A stretch of DNA of 64,000 nt from contig JAURVB010012658.1 of the NCBI GenBank assembly GCA_033002965.1, positions 474,876 through 538,875 of the forward strand, given 5' to 3'. How positions within the stretch are numbered: the first letter of the stretch is position 1; each line of letters begins with the position of its first letter. The notes under the pieces were generated by a model. The model did not search any database. It was not told the origin of the DNA and saw only the letters and a list, made by a program, of their open reading frames with translations. Origin of the DNA: Piper betle. Taxonomy: Eukaryota > Streptophyta > Magnoliopsida > Piperales > Piperaceae. The translations under genes were made by a program, and so were the position numbers. This document shows positions 23,588-34,393 of this stretch, in pieces.

Positions 23588-23982
23588 AGTATTGCATAAA
23601 TTATGTTGATGAAAAGGAGAATTCAATCATTAAGGATGAATTTGAGTGGAGTAAATTGTTGACATAAAGATCAAGTCATCATTCCCATGGTTTTGTTAAA
23701 AAAAGTTATGCAATAAACTGCTGCTTTCTATTTGTTTTTTTCTTCCTTTTCCGTGCAAGTAATAACACAAGGGCAGCCCGTAGGAAAAAATTGAAGGGAG
23801 CCAAAGCAAGGGAAGTGAAGAATTACAAGTAAATTAAAGCAGTGGAATAGAAGATGAATTATGTGGAGGGGATGGAGATGAGTACGGTGGATGTGTGATG
23901 TAGAGAAGAATTTGATGGAGTGGTGATCGGTGATATTTTATTATTTTAATATGATAGTTTATTATTTTTTATTCACGAAGCC
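23588..23982. other. AT-rich spacer
   Basis: No coding frame or family recognised. It separates the LTR-like block from the foldback element. Confidence 0.4.
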
Positions 23983-24694
23983 ATAAAAATTTCTAATATC
24001 TTTTTAGGAATGGGCTACCTTGGGGGCGTCCACAAGAATAATTTCCTGCGGTTTCTCTATTTTGGGCCGTCAAGATGTGTTTTTCAAAAGAAACCTAACC
24101 TTTACCCTCCACCCTCCCACTCCCTGCCGCCGCCCCCTCGCCACTCTCGACTGCAGTGCCGCCACCCTTGGCCGCACCCACGTCCACTGCGCCGCTGCCA
24201 TTGCCATGCCTGTCCGCATTGCCTTGCCCATGCCCCCGCCGCGTCATCATTGACCTCCGCAGCACCCTTCGCCAGCCCTGTCCATGGCGCCACCCCCGTC
24301 CATGTCACCGCGCCTGCGTCGCCATTCACCTCTGTTGCACCCATGGTCGTGCCACCGCCCTTGCTCCTTGGCTGAGTCGCTATGCCCCCACTGGGTCTTC
24401 GTCCCCTCGCGACCCCGCTTGCGCCGCCTCGCAATCCCGCCCACGGGATCGCGAGGGGGCACAGGGGGTTGGGAGGCGGCAAGACCCGGCGGGGGCATGG
24501 CGACTCGGCCGAGGAGCAAGGCGGCGCTAGCGGGCGAGGTCGTGAGCGGGTGAGGCGGCACGGGGGTGACCTGGGCGGCAACATGGACAGGTGTGGCAAT
24601 GGCGGCGACACGGTAGATGTGGGCGCGGCAAAAGGTGGCGGCACCGCGACTGAGGGCGGCGACGATGACAGGTAGTGGGAAGGTGGAGGGTAAA

Positions 24695-27571
24695 TGTAAA
24701 ACCCGTGATTCGAGTCAGGGTTTTACGTTACCGAACCAGTCGGTTCGATCGTTGGTTCGAGTCGAGTCGGTTTCATGAATCGCCTGCTGAGTCGAGACCA
24801 GTCGTGAGTTATGAGCGATGAGAGTCAGGTGTACCTGAATATATGATGATAACGTCGAGAAGATAGTGAGATACGAGTTATCTGAATATATGAAAGTATG
24901 CAGTATTTTTTTCTTTTTATATGTTTGATCGTAGAAATAGTTTTAGGGCCGAATGACTAATTAGGATGCGTTGGATTATATTCGGGTGGGTTATTAGTTA
25001 TAGAGCATGTCATTTGGATGTTGTTGTGTTTGTTTTATTTTATGTGATTTTTCCATATTTTTCTAGATTTTTTTTAGAATTTATTACGAACTAGTTATTA
25101 TTTTGACTCGAGTGGGAATCGAGTCAATACTTATTTACGAAAATGCCATCGTACGCACTTCTTCTTCCTCCCGACCTTTTCTCCCCCACATCCAAAACCC
25201 TAGCCGCCGCCGCCGCCGCCGCCCCTGTTCGCGCGCTGCCGCCGCCACGGCCGACGCCGCCTGGCCGCCGATCAACGCCGCCCCGCCCCGCCGTGCCGCC
25301 CCGACCAACCCCGGCCACCGTCGCGCCGCCACGACGCCGGAATCGCCCCACAAGCCGTGACGCTCCGCCCACTGATTTCGCCGCCGTCCGAGCCGCGCCG
25401 CCGCCGCTGTGACCCCGACGACCATCCCCTCGACGTCGCCGACGTTTCCCCCATCGTCCCGACCACCGTCGAGGCCGGCCGGAGCCTCGATCGGAGAACG
25501 CCGCCACCGCCGCCCATTTTCGACGCCGCCGTCGACGGCCATCGCCGCCTCGGCTACCCTGTTTGACACCACCATTGGACCGAGCTCGTCGAGCTGGTGC
25601 CGATAGACCCCCTGATTGCCCCGTCCCAAATCATCGCTGGAAAATCGTCGGAATCTGCCGGAAAACCGCCGACACTCGCCGGAAAACCGCCGGAACCGCC
25701 GGAAATTGGATTTGTGGGAAAATTCGCCGGATCATCCACCGAACGCACCCGATCCAATCTGATCGGACTTCGGACGCCGCTAGGTGCCGAATTCGAGTTT
25801 CGAGGCACGAAACGAAAACCCTAGCCGTCGCCAATTTTTTACGACGCGAGGTATAATTTATTTTAACTTAATTAATTGAAAGTATTGATTATTAGAATTT
25901 GCATGCTATGATTGGTGAATTGTGCATTGTAATTACTCATATAAATGTGGATTTGATTTAGAATAAAATATGAAATTTGTGGAATTGTGTGTTGTTAAAA
26001 ATAGAAGTTATGAAACTAATTAGGGTTATTAGGTAATGATCATGATCTAATGCAAACTAACCTAAGTAGACTTGCTAGAATTGATATAGGTTGATGTGTG
26101 TTGATTGATGCGTGATTGTGTTTATTGTGCGTGCATGCTATAGGATGTGTGATTCATCATGCGAGCGTTAGTATTTAGTTTGATTGTGTAGGTACGGTGT
26201 AGGAGCTCGCCGCCTAGGCGCGTGGACCCGTTTGGAGCTTCTACCAGGTCCGTTTAGGACTCGTTCTCTGATTTACGCTACTCTCTTGTGTATTTGATTT
26301 ATTATGTGCAGGACGAGTTAAGTGGCGTTTTATCGAATCCCACTTAACTCGTGTCATTTAGCCAACGATTTTCCGGATTAATAACCCTCGAGGATGAGAT
26401 CCCTCGAGGATGAGATCCCTCGAGTTTGTTTTCGAACTTCAGATCCAGCTCACGTTGCCTTTGGGCCTATTGTATAAATCCCAACCCGGACCTATATATA
26501 TGTATAGTTTTCGTGTTTTTGTGAGAGACTGAATGAGGGAAATCCGACTACCGTGCTACGCGAGCGGGCACGTGTGTGTCGACAGTGGGCTCTGGAATGG
26601 TGTGCGGGCCGTTTCATTCCCGAGGGATCCTGACAACTCCACCTTTGAGTTCCTCAAACCCGGAGAAGTGTGGAGGTTCACGGGTACTGCATTGCAGCGC
26701 ATGTCTAGACTTGTGGTTTCAAAGGGTACTGAAGGCGACTACCTGAGAGTACTCGGCCTTCGTGCTCAAGGCCAGGAGTAATATGGAAGGTGCAGAGGGC
26801 GGAAAAGGAATGAGATTTGACGCGAGAAGCAATAGAGAAATGGCCGAGGCATGAGAATGTGAAAGATAGGGGGACGCTGTCGACCCGAGGGCGACGGCTC
26901 CCGTAGGTGCCCTGATGAGAGTTCTTGAAAAAGTATATGGTTTTCATTCAACAGGAGAGTTTGCTCTCCTGTGCCAGTTTGATATTAGTTATTTTCCGGG
27001 CCGGTAACACTCGTTACTGACGGTTTTTCTATATATATGTAGGTGAGACATGCGAAGGATGAAAGCTGTCGGGACTGCGGAGGAGCAGCACGGAACCGCG
27101 CACACATGTACCTGCCGCGTGTAACGTATAATGATGGTGTGTTATTGTTGTGTAAACGATAATTTTGATGTGTTTGCTTGAGTGAATTACTTGTTATGAA
27201 ACGAACTGATAAATATGAATGAGTAGGGAGCCTTGGAGTACAGACTCGGCTTAGGTAAAAATGAATGAGATAATGGTTGAATGTCAGGGTAGATTAGTAT
27301 GTGTTACCATATTTTTATAAAATAGTATATATTTTCTTTTGGTTTTTTTATTTATTATTTTGTCTTGTCTTTGCTTGTACATCATAGCATGCATGTAGGA
27401 CTACGTTAGAACCCACACATCCCATCCATGCATTTCATGTTTGCATCTCCATCTTGAGACACCGAGGGTAGATCCGGGTCGGCTTAACCGAACCCAGTAG
27501 AATAGCGAACGGTTCGGTCGCCGGTGACATTTCCGGGTCGGTTCACGGGTGAGCCGAAACGGGGTGTTCCA
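24695..27571 (+). repeat. 5' LTR of the gag-only element
   Basis: TGTAAAACCCGTG...GTGTTCCA; the last bases are mutated from the GTGTTACA of the 3' LTR. It contains a (GCC)n-rich leader, a candidate intron at 25851-26311 (GAG|GTATAATT to GTGCAG) and a perfect 12-bp stem CGAGTTAAGTGG / CCACTTAACTCG at 26314-26351. Two further stems are at 26952-26971 and 27003-27018. Confidence 0.92.
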
Positions 27572-27576
27572 ATAAC

Positions 27577-27664
27577 AGTATCAGAGCCAACTCTTGGCAT
27601 ATGTTTACTGATACAGAGCCAACTCTTGGCATATGTTCTCTGATACCAATAATGGTATCAGAGC
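27577..27664 (+). promoter_or_regulatory. Primer-binding region, triplicated, with hairpin
   Basis: The plant initiator-Met PBS TGGTATCAGAGC is at 27653-27664, unusually about 80 nt after the LTR end. Two diverged copies of the PBS-plus-downstream block (ATACAGAGCCAACTCTTGGC type) precede it, the first starting six bases after the LTR. CTCTGATACCA (27638-27648) and TGGTATCAGAG (27653-27663) form an 11-bp perfect stem with a 4-nt loop, so the third PBS sits in a hairpin. Confidence 0.75.
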
Positions 27665-27834
27665 TAACCCTTGGTTGATTAAGATGGTAGATGCGTTACA
27701 GGTTACATGTGTGCCGAAGCTGCTCCGAGCTGTGCCGACAGGTATTTTTCTGTCTTAATGTTTTTGGGTTGCAGGTTTTCTTACGAGTCGTGGTGTGACA
27801 GGGTGAACAGATCAGATTAAGAATTTGTAGTAGG

Positions 27835-29394
27835 ATGGTGACACAGACCCACCGGACACAGATCAAGACCCCATTGCATCCAGTAGCCAGACAGGATAGT
27901 CCTAGCCTTGTTCACAGTGACGCCGCCTCCAGTCAACCTAGGACTGCCATGCCACCAGTAGAGGTCAGTGTGCCAGTTTCAGCTAGCCGACGTGGTGAGA
28001 GCCATCATCGAGATAGTCGCCGGGACCGAGACAGTGGTCGTTACAGTTACTGCACCAGAAGTAGTCGACAGGAGAGAGACGCAGCGATCACCAGGTTGGC
28101 GGAAGCTCAGATACAAATGCTGCAAAGTCAGGAAGAATTTAGGAGACAAATGCAGCAAGACCAAGAGGAATTCAGGAGAGAGCTCAGACAGATAGCCCTT
28201 TCCTTGGCCAGAACTGAGAAGAGACCAGCAGTGGGTGGAGAGGCACCGGGAGAGCCAGCAGTTTCCATAGACCCCGTACCGCCGCCTCCTCCTCCACCGC
28301 TGCAACAGAGGGCTACTCCAACAACAGCCCCCTTATTTGCCCCACTTCAGGCGGGGATGAGACCGGACATCAGTGGAACCGCAGCAGTAGGTAGCAGGCA
28401 GACTGCAGGCGGAAGTGGAGCTACAAGATTTGATGGTATACCAGCAGGTACGGGACCACAAATTCCTCGGTATGAGCAAGGAGAAGGATCGAACAGATCA
28501 GTGGATACGAGGAAATTGGGACTGTGGCAGTACGAGAAGTTCGTGAAGAATGGTGGACGACCGTTCTTTAGAAATTTGGACGCGGAAGAGGCATTCTTGT
28601 GGATATCGTCAGCCATAGGTGTGTTTGACACTATGGCATGCCCGATGGAGCACCGAGTGCGCATCATCACAGGAGCATTCCAGGACGAAGCCAGGATATG
28701 GTGGAGTTCGGTCCAGAATTCTATATTTGCCCATCGTCAGCCCCAGGACATCACATGGGAGGAATTTAGGGCGGAATTCGATGGAAAGTATTTTCCGCCA
28801 AACATCAGGAAGAGAAAGGAACGAGAATTCCAGACGCTGAGGCAGGGACCCATGACGGTGGTACAATACGATACTAGGTTTAGAGCTCTAGAGAGATTTG
28901 CACCAGACTTGGTGTCCACCGAAGAAAGAAGGATAGAGAGTTTTTACGAAGGCCTCCATCACCAAATCAGGATGGCCTATTTGGATAGGAAGTTTGCTAC
29001 TTGCGGTGATGTTGCGAGAGCTGCAGGCAAGGCAGAACGAGTTATAGCTGCTAGACCTCGCCAGGATGTTGACCAGAGGCAGCAACATTCGAGGCCGTAT
29101 CAGCCAGAGCAGGGAGAACAACAGAGACATCAGTTAGATGCACCAGTTGCCATGAGGGCTATGGATGCCCAAGTTCAGGGCTATAGATCACCCTTCTGTC
29201 AGAATTGCCGACGTCGTCATGGAGGTGAGTGCAGAGTAGGCATAGACGTATGCTATAGTTGCGGTCAACCAGGGCATAGAGCCGCAACTTGTCCAACTGG
29301 CCAGACCCAACAGGTGACGCTCCCAGCACCACCGCAGAGACTTGCGCTCCCAAGCCCCCAGCAACAACCACAGCAGACAGGCAGAGACCAATAG
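27835..29394 (+). CDS. gag: Gypsy Gag polyprotein (nucleocapsid), intact
   Basis: 519 residues; the capsid protein that packages element RNA in cytoplasmic particles. The N-terminus is basic and low in complexity, with a coiled-coil-like stretch (about residues 80-125) and a proline run near residue 150. The Retrotrans_gag core runs from about residue 245 (DAEEAFLWI) through WWSSVQNS, WEEFRAEFDGKYFP and MTVVQYDTRFRALERFAPD to YEGLHHQIR. Cysteine motifs near residues 455-490 are CQNCRRRHGGEC followed by a classic CCHC knuckle CYSCGQPGHRAATC. The double-cysteine arrangement fits Tekay/Del-type chromoviruses. The start MVTQTH lies 170 nt after the PBS. The ORF ends before any protease motif. It is uninterrupted, consistent with a young or trans-mobilised element. 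Confidence 0.93.
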   Translation: MVTQTHRTQIKTPLHPVARQDSPSLVHSDAASSQPRTAMPPVEVSVPVSASRRGESHHRDSRRDRDSGRYSYCTRSSRQERDAAITRLAEAQIQMLQSQEEFRRQMQQDQEEFRRELRQIALSLARTEKRPAVGGEAPGEPAVSIDPVPPPPPPPLQQRATPTTAPLFAPLQAGMRPDISGTAAVGSRQTAGGSGATRFDGIPAGTGPQIPRYEQGEGSNRSVDTRKLGLWQYEKFVKNGGRPFFRNLDAEEAFLWISSAIGVFDTMACPMEHRVRIITGAFQDEARIWWSSVQNSIFAHRQPQDITWEEFRAEFDGKYFPPNIRKRKEREFQTLRQGPMTVVQYDTRFRALERFAPDLVSTEERRIESFYEGLHHQIRMAYLDRKFATCGDVARAAGKAERVIAARPRQDVDQRQQHSRPYQPEQGEQQRHQLDAPVAMRAMDAQVQGYRSPFCQNCRRRHGGECRVGIDVCYSCGQPGHRAATCPTGQTQQVTLPAPPQRLALPSPQQQPQQTGRDQ

Positions 29395-29684
29395 CCACCG
29401 AGGCAGCAGCAGAGAGGAATTGTAGCTATCATGACAGGACAAGAACATCAGGCCTTGGATCAGAGAGGAATGCAAACAACGCCACCAGCAGGACTATCCA
29501 TCTCGGTACCACCATGGACAGCTGGGATGGACACAGCCATGATTGCTGAAGCACTGGAGGATATGACAAACGTGACAGGTACGCAAGCGTCTCACTTCAG
29601 ATTTCACATTTAGTAGATAGCTACCAGAGTGAAACCTCCTTAATCTAAAATTTCGAGGACGAAATTTTTATAAGGAGGGAAGGT
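29395..29684 (+). pseudogene. Residual gag-pol junction and polypurine tract
   Basis: After the gag stop a short frame at 29431-29613 (MTGQEHQALDQRG...) may be the remains of the gag-protease linker. ATTTCGAGGACGAAATTTTT (29649-29668) is the typical end of Gypsy integrase coding sequence, followed by the PPT AAGGAGGGAAGG at 29672-29683 next to the 3' LTR. So pol was removed by a deletion from just after gag to the last codons of integrase. Confidence 0.7.
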
Positions 29685-32549
29685 TGTAAAACCCGTGATT
29701 CGAGTCAGGGTTTTACGTTACCGAACCAGTCGGTTCGATCGTTGGTTCGAGTCGAGTCGGTTTCATGAATCGCGTGCTGAGTCGAGACCAGCCGTGAGTT
29801 ATGAGCGATGAGAGTCAGGTGTACCTGAATATATGATGATAACGTCGAGAAGATGGTGAGATACGAGTTATCTGAATATATGAAAGTATGCAGTATTTTT
29901 TTCTTTTTATATGTTTGATCGTATAAATAGTTTTAGGGCCGAATGACGAATTAGGACGCGTTGGATTATATTCGGGTGGGTTATTAGTTATAGAGCATGT
30001 CATTTGGATGTTGCTGTGTTTGTTTTATTTTATGTGATTTTTCCATATTTTTCTAGACTTTTTTAGAATTTATTACGAACTAGTTATTATTTTGACTCGA
30101 GTGGGAATCGAGTCAATACTTATTTACGAAAATGCCATCGCACGCACTTCTTCTTCCTCCCGACCTTTTCTCCCCCACATCCAAAACCCTAGCCGCCGCC
30201 GCCGCCCCTGTTCGCGCGCTGCCGCCGCCACGGCCGACGCCGCCTGGCCGCCGATCAACGCCGCCCCGCCCCGCCGTGTCGTCGCCGTGCCGCCCCGACC
30301 AACCCCGGCCACCGTCGCGCCGCCACGACGCCGGAATCGCCCCACAAGCCGCGACGCTCCGCCCACTGATTTCGCCTCCGTCCGAGCCGCGCCGCCGCCG
30401 CTGTGACCCCGACGACCACCCCCTCGACGTCGCCGACGTTTCCCCCATCGTCCCGACCACCGTCGAGGCCGGCCGGAGCCTCGATCGGAGAACGCCGCCA
30501 CCGCCGCCCATTTTCGACGCCGCCGTCGACGGCCATCGCCGCCTCGGCTACCCTGTTTGACACCACCATTGGACCGAGCTCGTCGAGCTGGTGCCAATAG
30601 ACCCCCTGATTGCCCCGTCCCAAATCATCGCCGGAAAATCGTCGGAATCTGCCGGAAAACCGCCGACACTCGCCGGAAAACCGCCGGAACCGCCGGAAAT
30701 TGGATTTGTGGGAAAATTCGCCGGATCATCCGCCGAACGCACCCGATCCAATCTGATCGGACTTCGGACGCCGCTAGGTGCCGAATTCGAGTTTCGAGGC
30801 ACGAAACGAAAACCCTAGCCGTCGCCAATTTTTTACGACGCGAGGTATAATTTATTTTAACTTAATTAATTGAAAGTATTGATTATTAGAATTTGCATGC
30901 TATGATTGGTGAATTGTGCATTGTAATTACTTATATAAATGTGGATTTGATTTAGAATAAAATATGAAATTTGTGGAATTGTGTGTTGTTAAAAATAGAA
31001 GTTATGAAACTAATTAGGGTTATTAGGTAATGATCATGATCTAATGCAAACTAACCTAAGTAGACTTGCTAGAATTGATATAGGTTGATGTGTGTTGATT
31101 GATGCGTGATTGTGTTGATTGTGCGTGCATGCTATAGGATGTGTGATTCATCATGCGAGCGTTAGTATTTAGTTTGATTGTGTAGGTACGGTGTAGGAGC
31201 TCGCCGCCTAGGCGCGTGGACCCGTTTGGAGCTTCTACCAGGTCCGTTTAGGACTCGTTCTTTGATTTACGCTACTCTCTTGTGTATTTGATTTATTATG
31301 TGCAGGACGAGTTAAGTGGCGTTTTATCGAATCCCACTTAACTCGTGTCATTTAGCCAACGATTTTTCGGATTAATAACCCTCGAGGATGAGATCCCTCG
31401 AGTTTGTTTTCGAACTTCAGATCCAGCTCACGTTGCCTTCGGGCCTATTGTATAAATCCCAACCCAGACCTATATATATGTATAGTTTTCGTGTTTTTGT
31501 GAGAGACTGAATGAGGGAAATCCGACTACCGTGCTACGCGAGCGGGCACGTGTGTGTCGACAGTGGGCTCTGGAATGGTGTGCGGGCCGTTTCATTCCCG
31601 AGGGATCCTGACAACTCCACCTTTGAGTTCCTCAAACCCGGAGAAGTGTGGAGGTTCACGGGTACTGCATTGCAGCGCATGTCTAGACTTGTGGTTTCAA
31701 AGGGTACTGAAGGCGACTACCTGAGAGTACTCGGCCTTCGTGCTCAAGGCCAGGAGTAATATGGAAGGTGCAGAGGGCGGAAAAGGAATGAGATTTGACG
31801 CGAGAAGCAATAGAGAAATGGCCGAGGCATGAGAATGTGAAAGATAGGGGGACGCTGTCGACCCGAGGGCGACGGCTCCCGTAGGTGCCCTGATGAGAGT
31901 TCTTGAGGAAGTATATGGTTTTCATTCAACAGGAGAGTTTGCTCTCCTGTGCCAGTTTGATATTAGTTATTTTCCGGGCCGATAACACTCGTTACTGACG
32001 GTTTTTCTATATATATGTAGGTGAGACATGCGAAGGATGAAAGCTGTCGGGACTGCGGAGGAGCAGCACGGAACCGCGCACACATGTACCTGCCGCGTGT
32101 AACGTATAATGATGGTGTGTTATTGTTGTGTAAATGATAATTTTGATGTGTTTGCTTGAGTGAATTACTTGTTATGAAACGAACTGATAAATATGAATGA
32201 GTAGGGAGCCTTGGAGTACAGACTCGGCTCAGGTAAAAATGAATGAGATAATGGTTGAATGTCAGGGTAGATTAGTATGTGTTACCATATTTTTATAAAA
32301 TAGTATATATTTTCTTTTGGTTTTTTTATTTATTATTTTGTCTTGTCTTTGCTTGTACATCATAGCATGCATGTAGGACTACGTTAGAACCCACACATCC
32401 CATCCATGCATTTCATGTTTGCATCTCCATCTTGAGATACCGAGGGCAGATCCGGGTCGGCTTAACCAAACCCAGTAGATTAGCGAACGGTTCGGTCGCC
32501 GGTGACATTTTCGGGTCGATTCACGGGTGAGCCGAAACGGGGTGTTACA
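29685..32549 (+). repeat. 3' LTR of the gag-only element
   Basis: TGTAAAACCCGTG...GTGTTACA, 2865 bp. It carries the same landmarks as the 5' LTR: candidate intron 30845-31305, 12-bp stem from 31308, GAGAG stem 31930-31949. An 82-codon frame at 31511-31759 is identical in both LTRs, but it is not preserved in frame in LTR copies A, B and D, so I do not call it a gene. Confidence 0.92.
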
Positions 32550-32693
32550 GTAAAGATTAGGATTTTTTGAAAAATAAATCTGAACCGTCAGATTAGATCT
32601 AACGGCTTAGATTAGAGTGACCGTAAAAAACTATTCCTGAAGTCACCTCCAAGATAGCCAATCCCATCTTTTTAGACTTATGTGGATTTTTAT

Positions 32694-33800
32694 TGTTCAC
32701 ACGTGCTAATACTTTCTTCGTAATGCCTCTAGCTCAACAAGGTGGAGCACTCAATAGTCAGCGCACATGGTTCCAATGGTCGGAAGTTATCTTAAGTTTG
32801 AAAAAAATTATAAGACTCGGCAAATTTTTTATCTGTTTGCTAATCAAGTTATAATGAATTGATTTTTGATAAATATAAATTGATTTATATGAATAAATAG
32901 AACCCAAACCAAATTTTCTTTTGAAGACATGCGTGCCGACCGTAGACACTATTCCTCCACGTCCACTTCCATTCTGGTTTACATCCTACTTTAAACCAGT
33001 ATATTGGTAAGTGCTGAAATTGAAGCAGTGTGGTGTGTAAAGATGTTTGCCCTGTATCGCTGAAATCAAATAAACAATCTACTGAGCTTCATAATAGAAG
33101 CATCATAAGTAGAAGATTGTAAAACGAACAACAAAATAGGGGAGAATTGATAATAATGAAGAGATGAATGGGAAAACACAAGTCAAATTGAAATAATTTT
33201 GAAATGAACCAAATTTACACCCAACATTGATATATAAAAAAATTACACCTAACATCACATTTTCATTCCTAGAATGCAACGAACGTAAAGTTTTCAATGA
33301 AATTCACATATTAGAACCAATGGACTATCAAATCTTGTACATAAATCCTCCATTTTAATTTTTGGAAAAAAATAATCACCATCTCCAAGCAAACAACATC
33401 TTCACGGTTTGCACATTATGGCTTCACCGTTAATTAAATTTTCTCATCTTTCATCTCATGCTCAATGCTATCAACAGCTTAATCATCAAAGACAAAAACA
33501 TAAAAAGTGTCTTTGTCATAACGAGTGCTTGCTTCCTCTTTCAGCGCCTGCGTTAATGCCTAAGTGCCGAAATAGATGATAACTTTCATCTTCTCATCGT
33601 TTACCATTAAATTTTGTAAATTTCTCAAATCACAATAAATGAATAAATAAATTTAATTTATGTAGAAATCTTAAATAAAGTATGTTTTTAATTTGAATAA
33701 CATGTTTATAATAATATAAGTAGAAATTATTAATTTTAAAATTTTAATTTGATTAGAATTATACTCTAAATTTTTTTAATAAACAACAACAATAATAACC

Positions 33801-33835
<35 letters not shown>

Positions 33836-34393
33836 CATAATAATAATAAATTAAGCAAATATTAATAATTCATAAAGGTATGGTGCAAATCAACCAGGCC
33901 AAAATATGATGAAAACAAAAAAAAAACTTATGATTTAATGAGAGAGTTTAATTTGTTCATCTTAAATGTATCTAGTTAAATCTCGAGCTTCGCTCAAACT
34001 TCAACTTGAATTAAAATAATAAAAAGCCCCTCTGAATGAACTCTCCTTTCTCGGCCTTTGGCTTAGACTAGATCAAAGTGTAACACCTGCTGTTACCTGT
34101 TCAAAATTCAATTTATGGAATATATGTCAAGAACTCAAAACATTCAACAATCTTCTACAACAAAGACGACAATGCTTATTCCAGTCCAATAATACAACAA
34201 TCATTACATACAATTAAGGGTCATTGCAATACATTTAAGGGGTCTAACCTATGTGCTTTTCCAATAAAGCACTCAAAAAGACCGCGACTCTCAGGCTATT
34301 TCTAAAAAAAAACTCCAATAGCCAGGAGAGCGATCACCAACTCCCAGTATGTACAGTGTACAAAAGGACAGGTAGGAGGAAGAAGAAGCAATA
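32694..34393. other. Intergenic DNA; includes the 3' flank of the ACHT gene
   Basis: Mostly AT-rich. An AAT/ATA microsatellite lies at about 33792-33850. The right-hand 300 bp should contain the 3' UTR of the minus-strand thioredoxin-like gene. No other coding sequence is recognisable on either strand. Confidence 0.5.
33792..33850. repeat. (AAT)n microsatellite
   Basis: Interrupted AAT/ATA repeat in intergenic DNA. Confidence 0.9.

Larger units (their letters stand above)
24695..32549 (+). mobile_element. Complete gag-only Gypsy element (TR-GAG type), 7.86 kb
   Basis: The 5' LTR is 24695-27571, the internal region 27572-29684 and the 3' LTR 29685-32549, with target duplication GTAAA at 24690-24694 and 32550-32554. 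The LTRs differ by roughly thirty single-base changes by eye plus three small indels (a 16-bp duplication GATGAGATCCCTCGAG in the 5' copy near 26395, GCC-repeat length, one 9-bp insertion), about 1% divergence, so the insertion is recent. The internal region has an initiator-Met PBS, one gag ORF and a PPT, but protease, RT, RNase H and integrase are absent. Mobility would need pol from a related element. It inserted into the right arm of the foldback element. Confidence 0.92.
23983..32693. mobile_element. Foldback / MULE-like element with long inverted arms, split by an LTR retroelement
   Basis: Without the retroelement insertion the element is 23983-24694 plus 32555-32693, about 850 bp. The left arm (ATAAAAATTTC..., GGCTACCTTGG, GAATAATTTCCTGCGG, CTTTACCCTCCACC) is matched in reverse complement by the right arm (GGTGGAGGGTAAA, GATTAGG, then GAATAG, CCAAGATAGCC, ATTTTTAT). 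Inversion continues inward through the GC-rich core: GAGTCGCTATGCCCCC at about 24374 pairs with GGGGGCATGGCGACTC at about 24503. The centre is near 24435. Long TIRs with a GC-rich interior fit foldback Mutator-like elements. No clear 9-bp target duplication and no transposase were found, so the outer ends are approximate. Confidence 0.65.

Noticed and set aside
24010..24675. Many overlapping frames in the foldback core
   Set aside because: Simultaneously open on both strands because of inverted GC-rich arms; no conserved motif.
26533..26781. 82-codon frame, identical in both LTRs of the gag-only element
   Set aside because: Identity only reflects the youth of the LTRs. The corresponding region in copies A, B and D is frameshifted.
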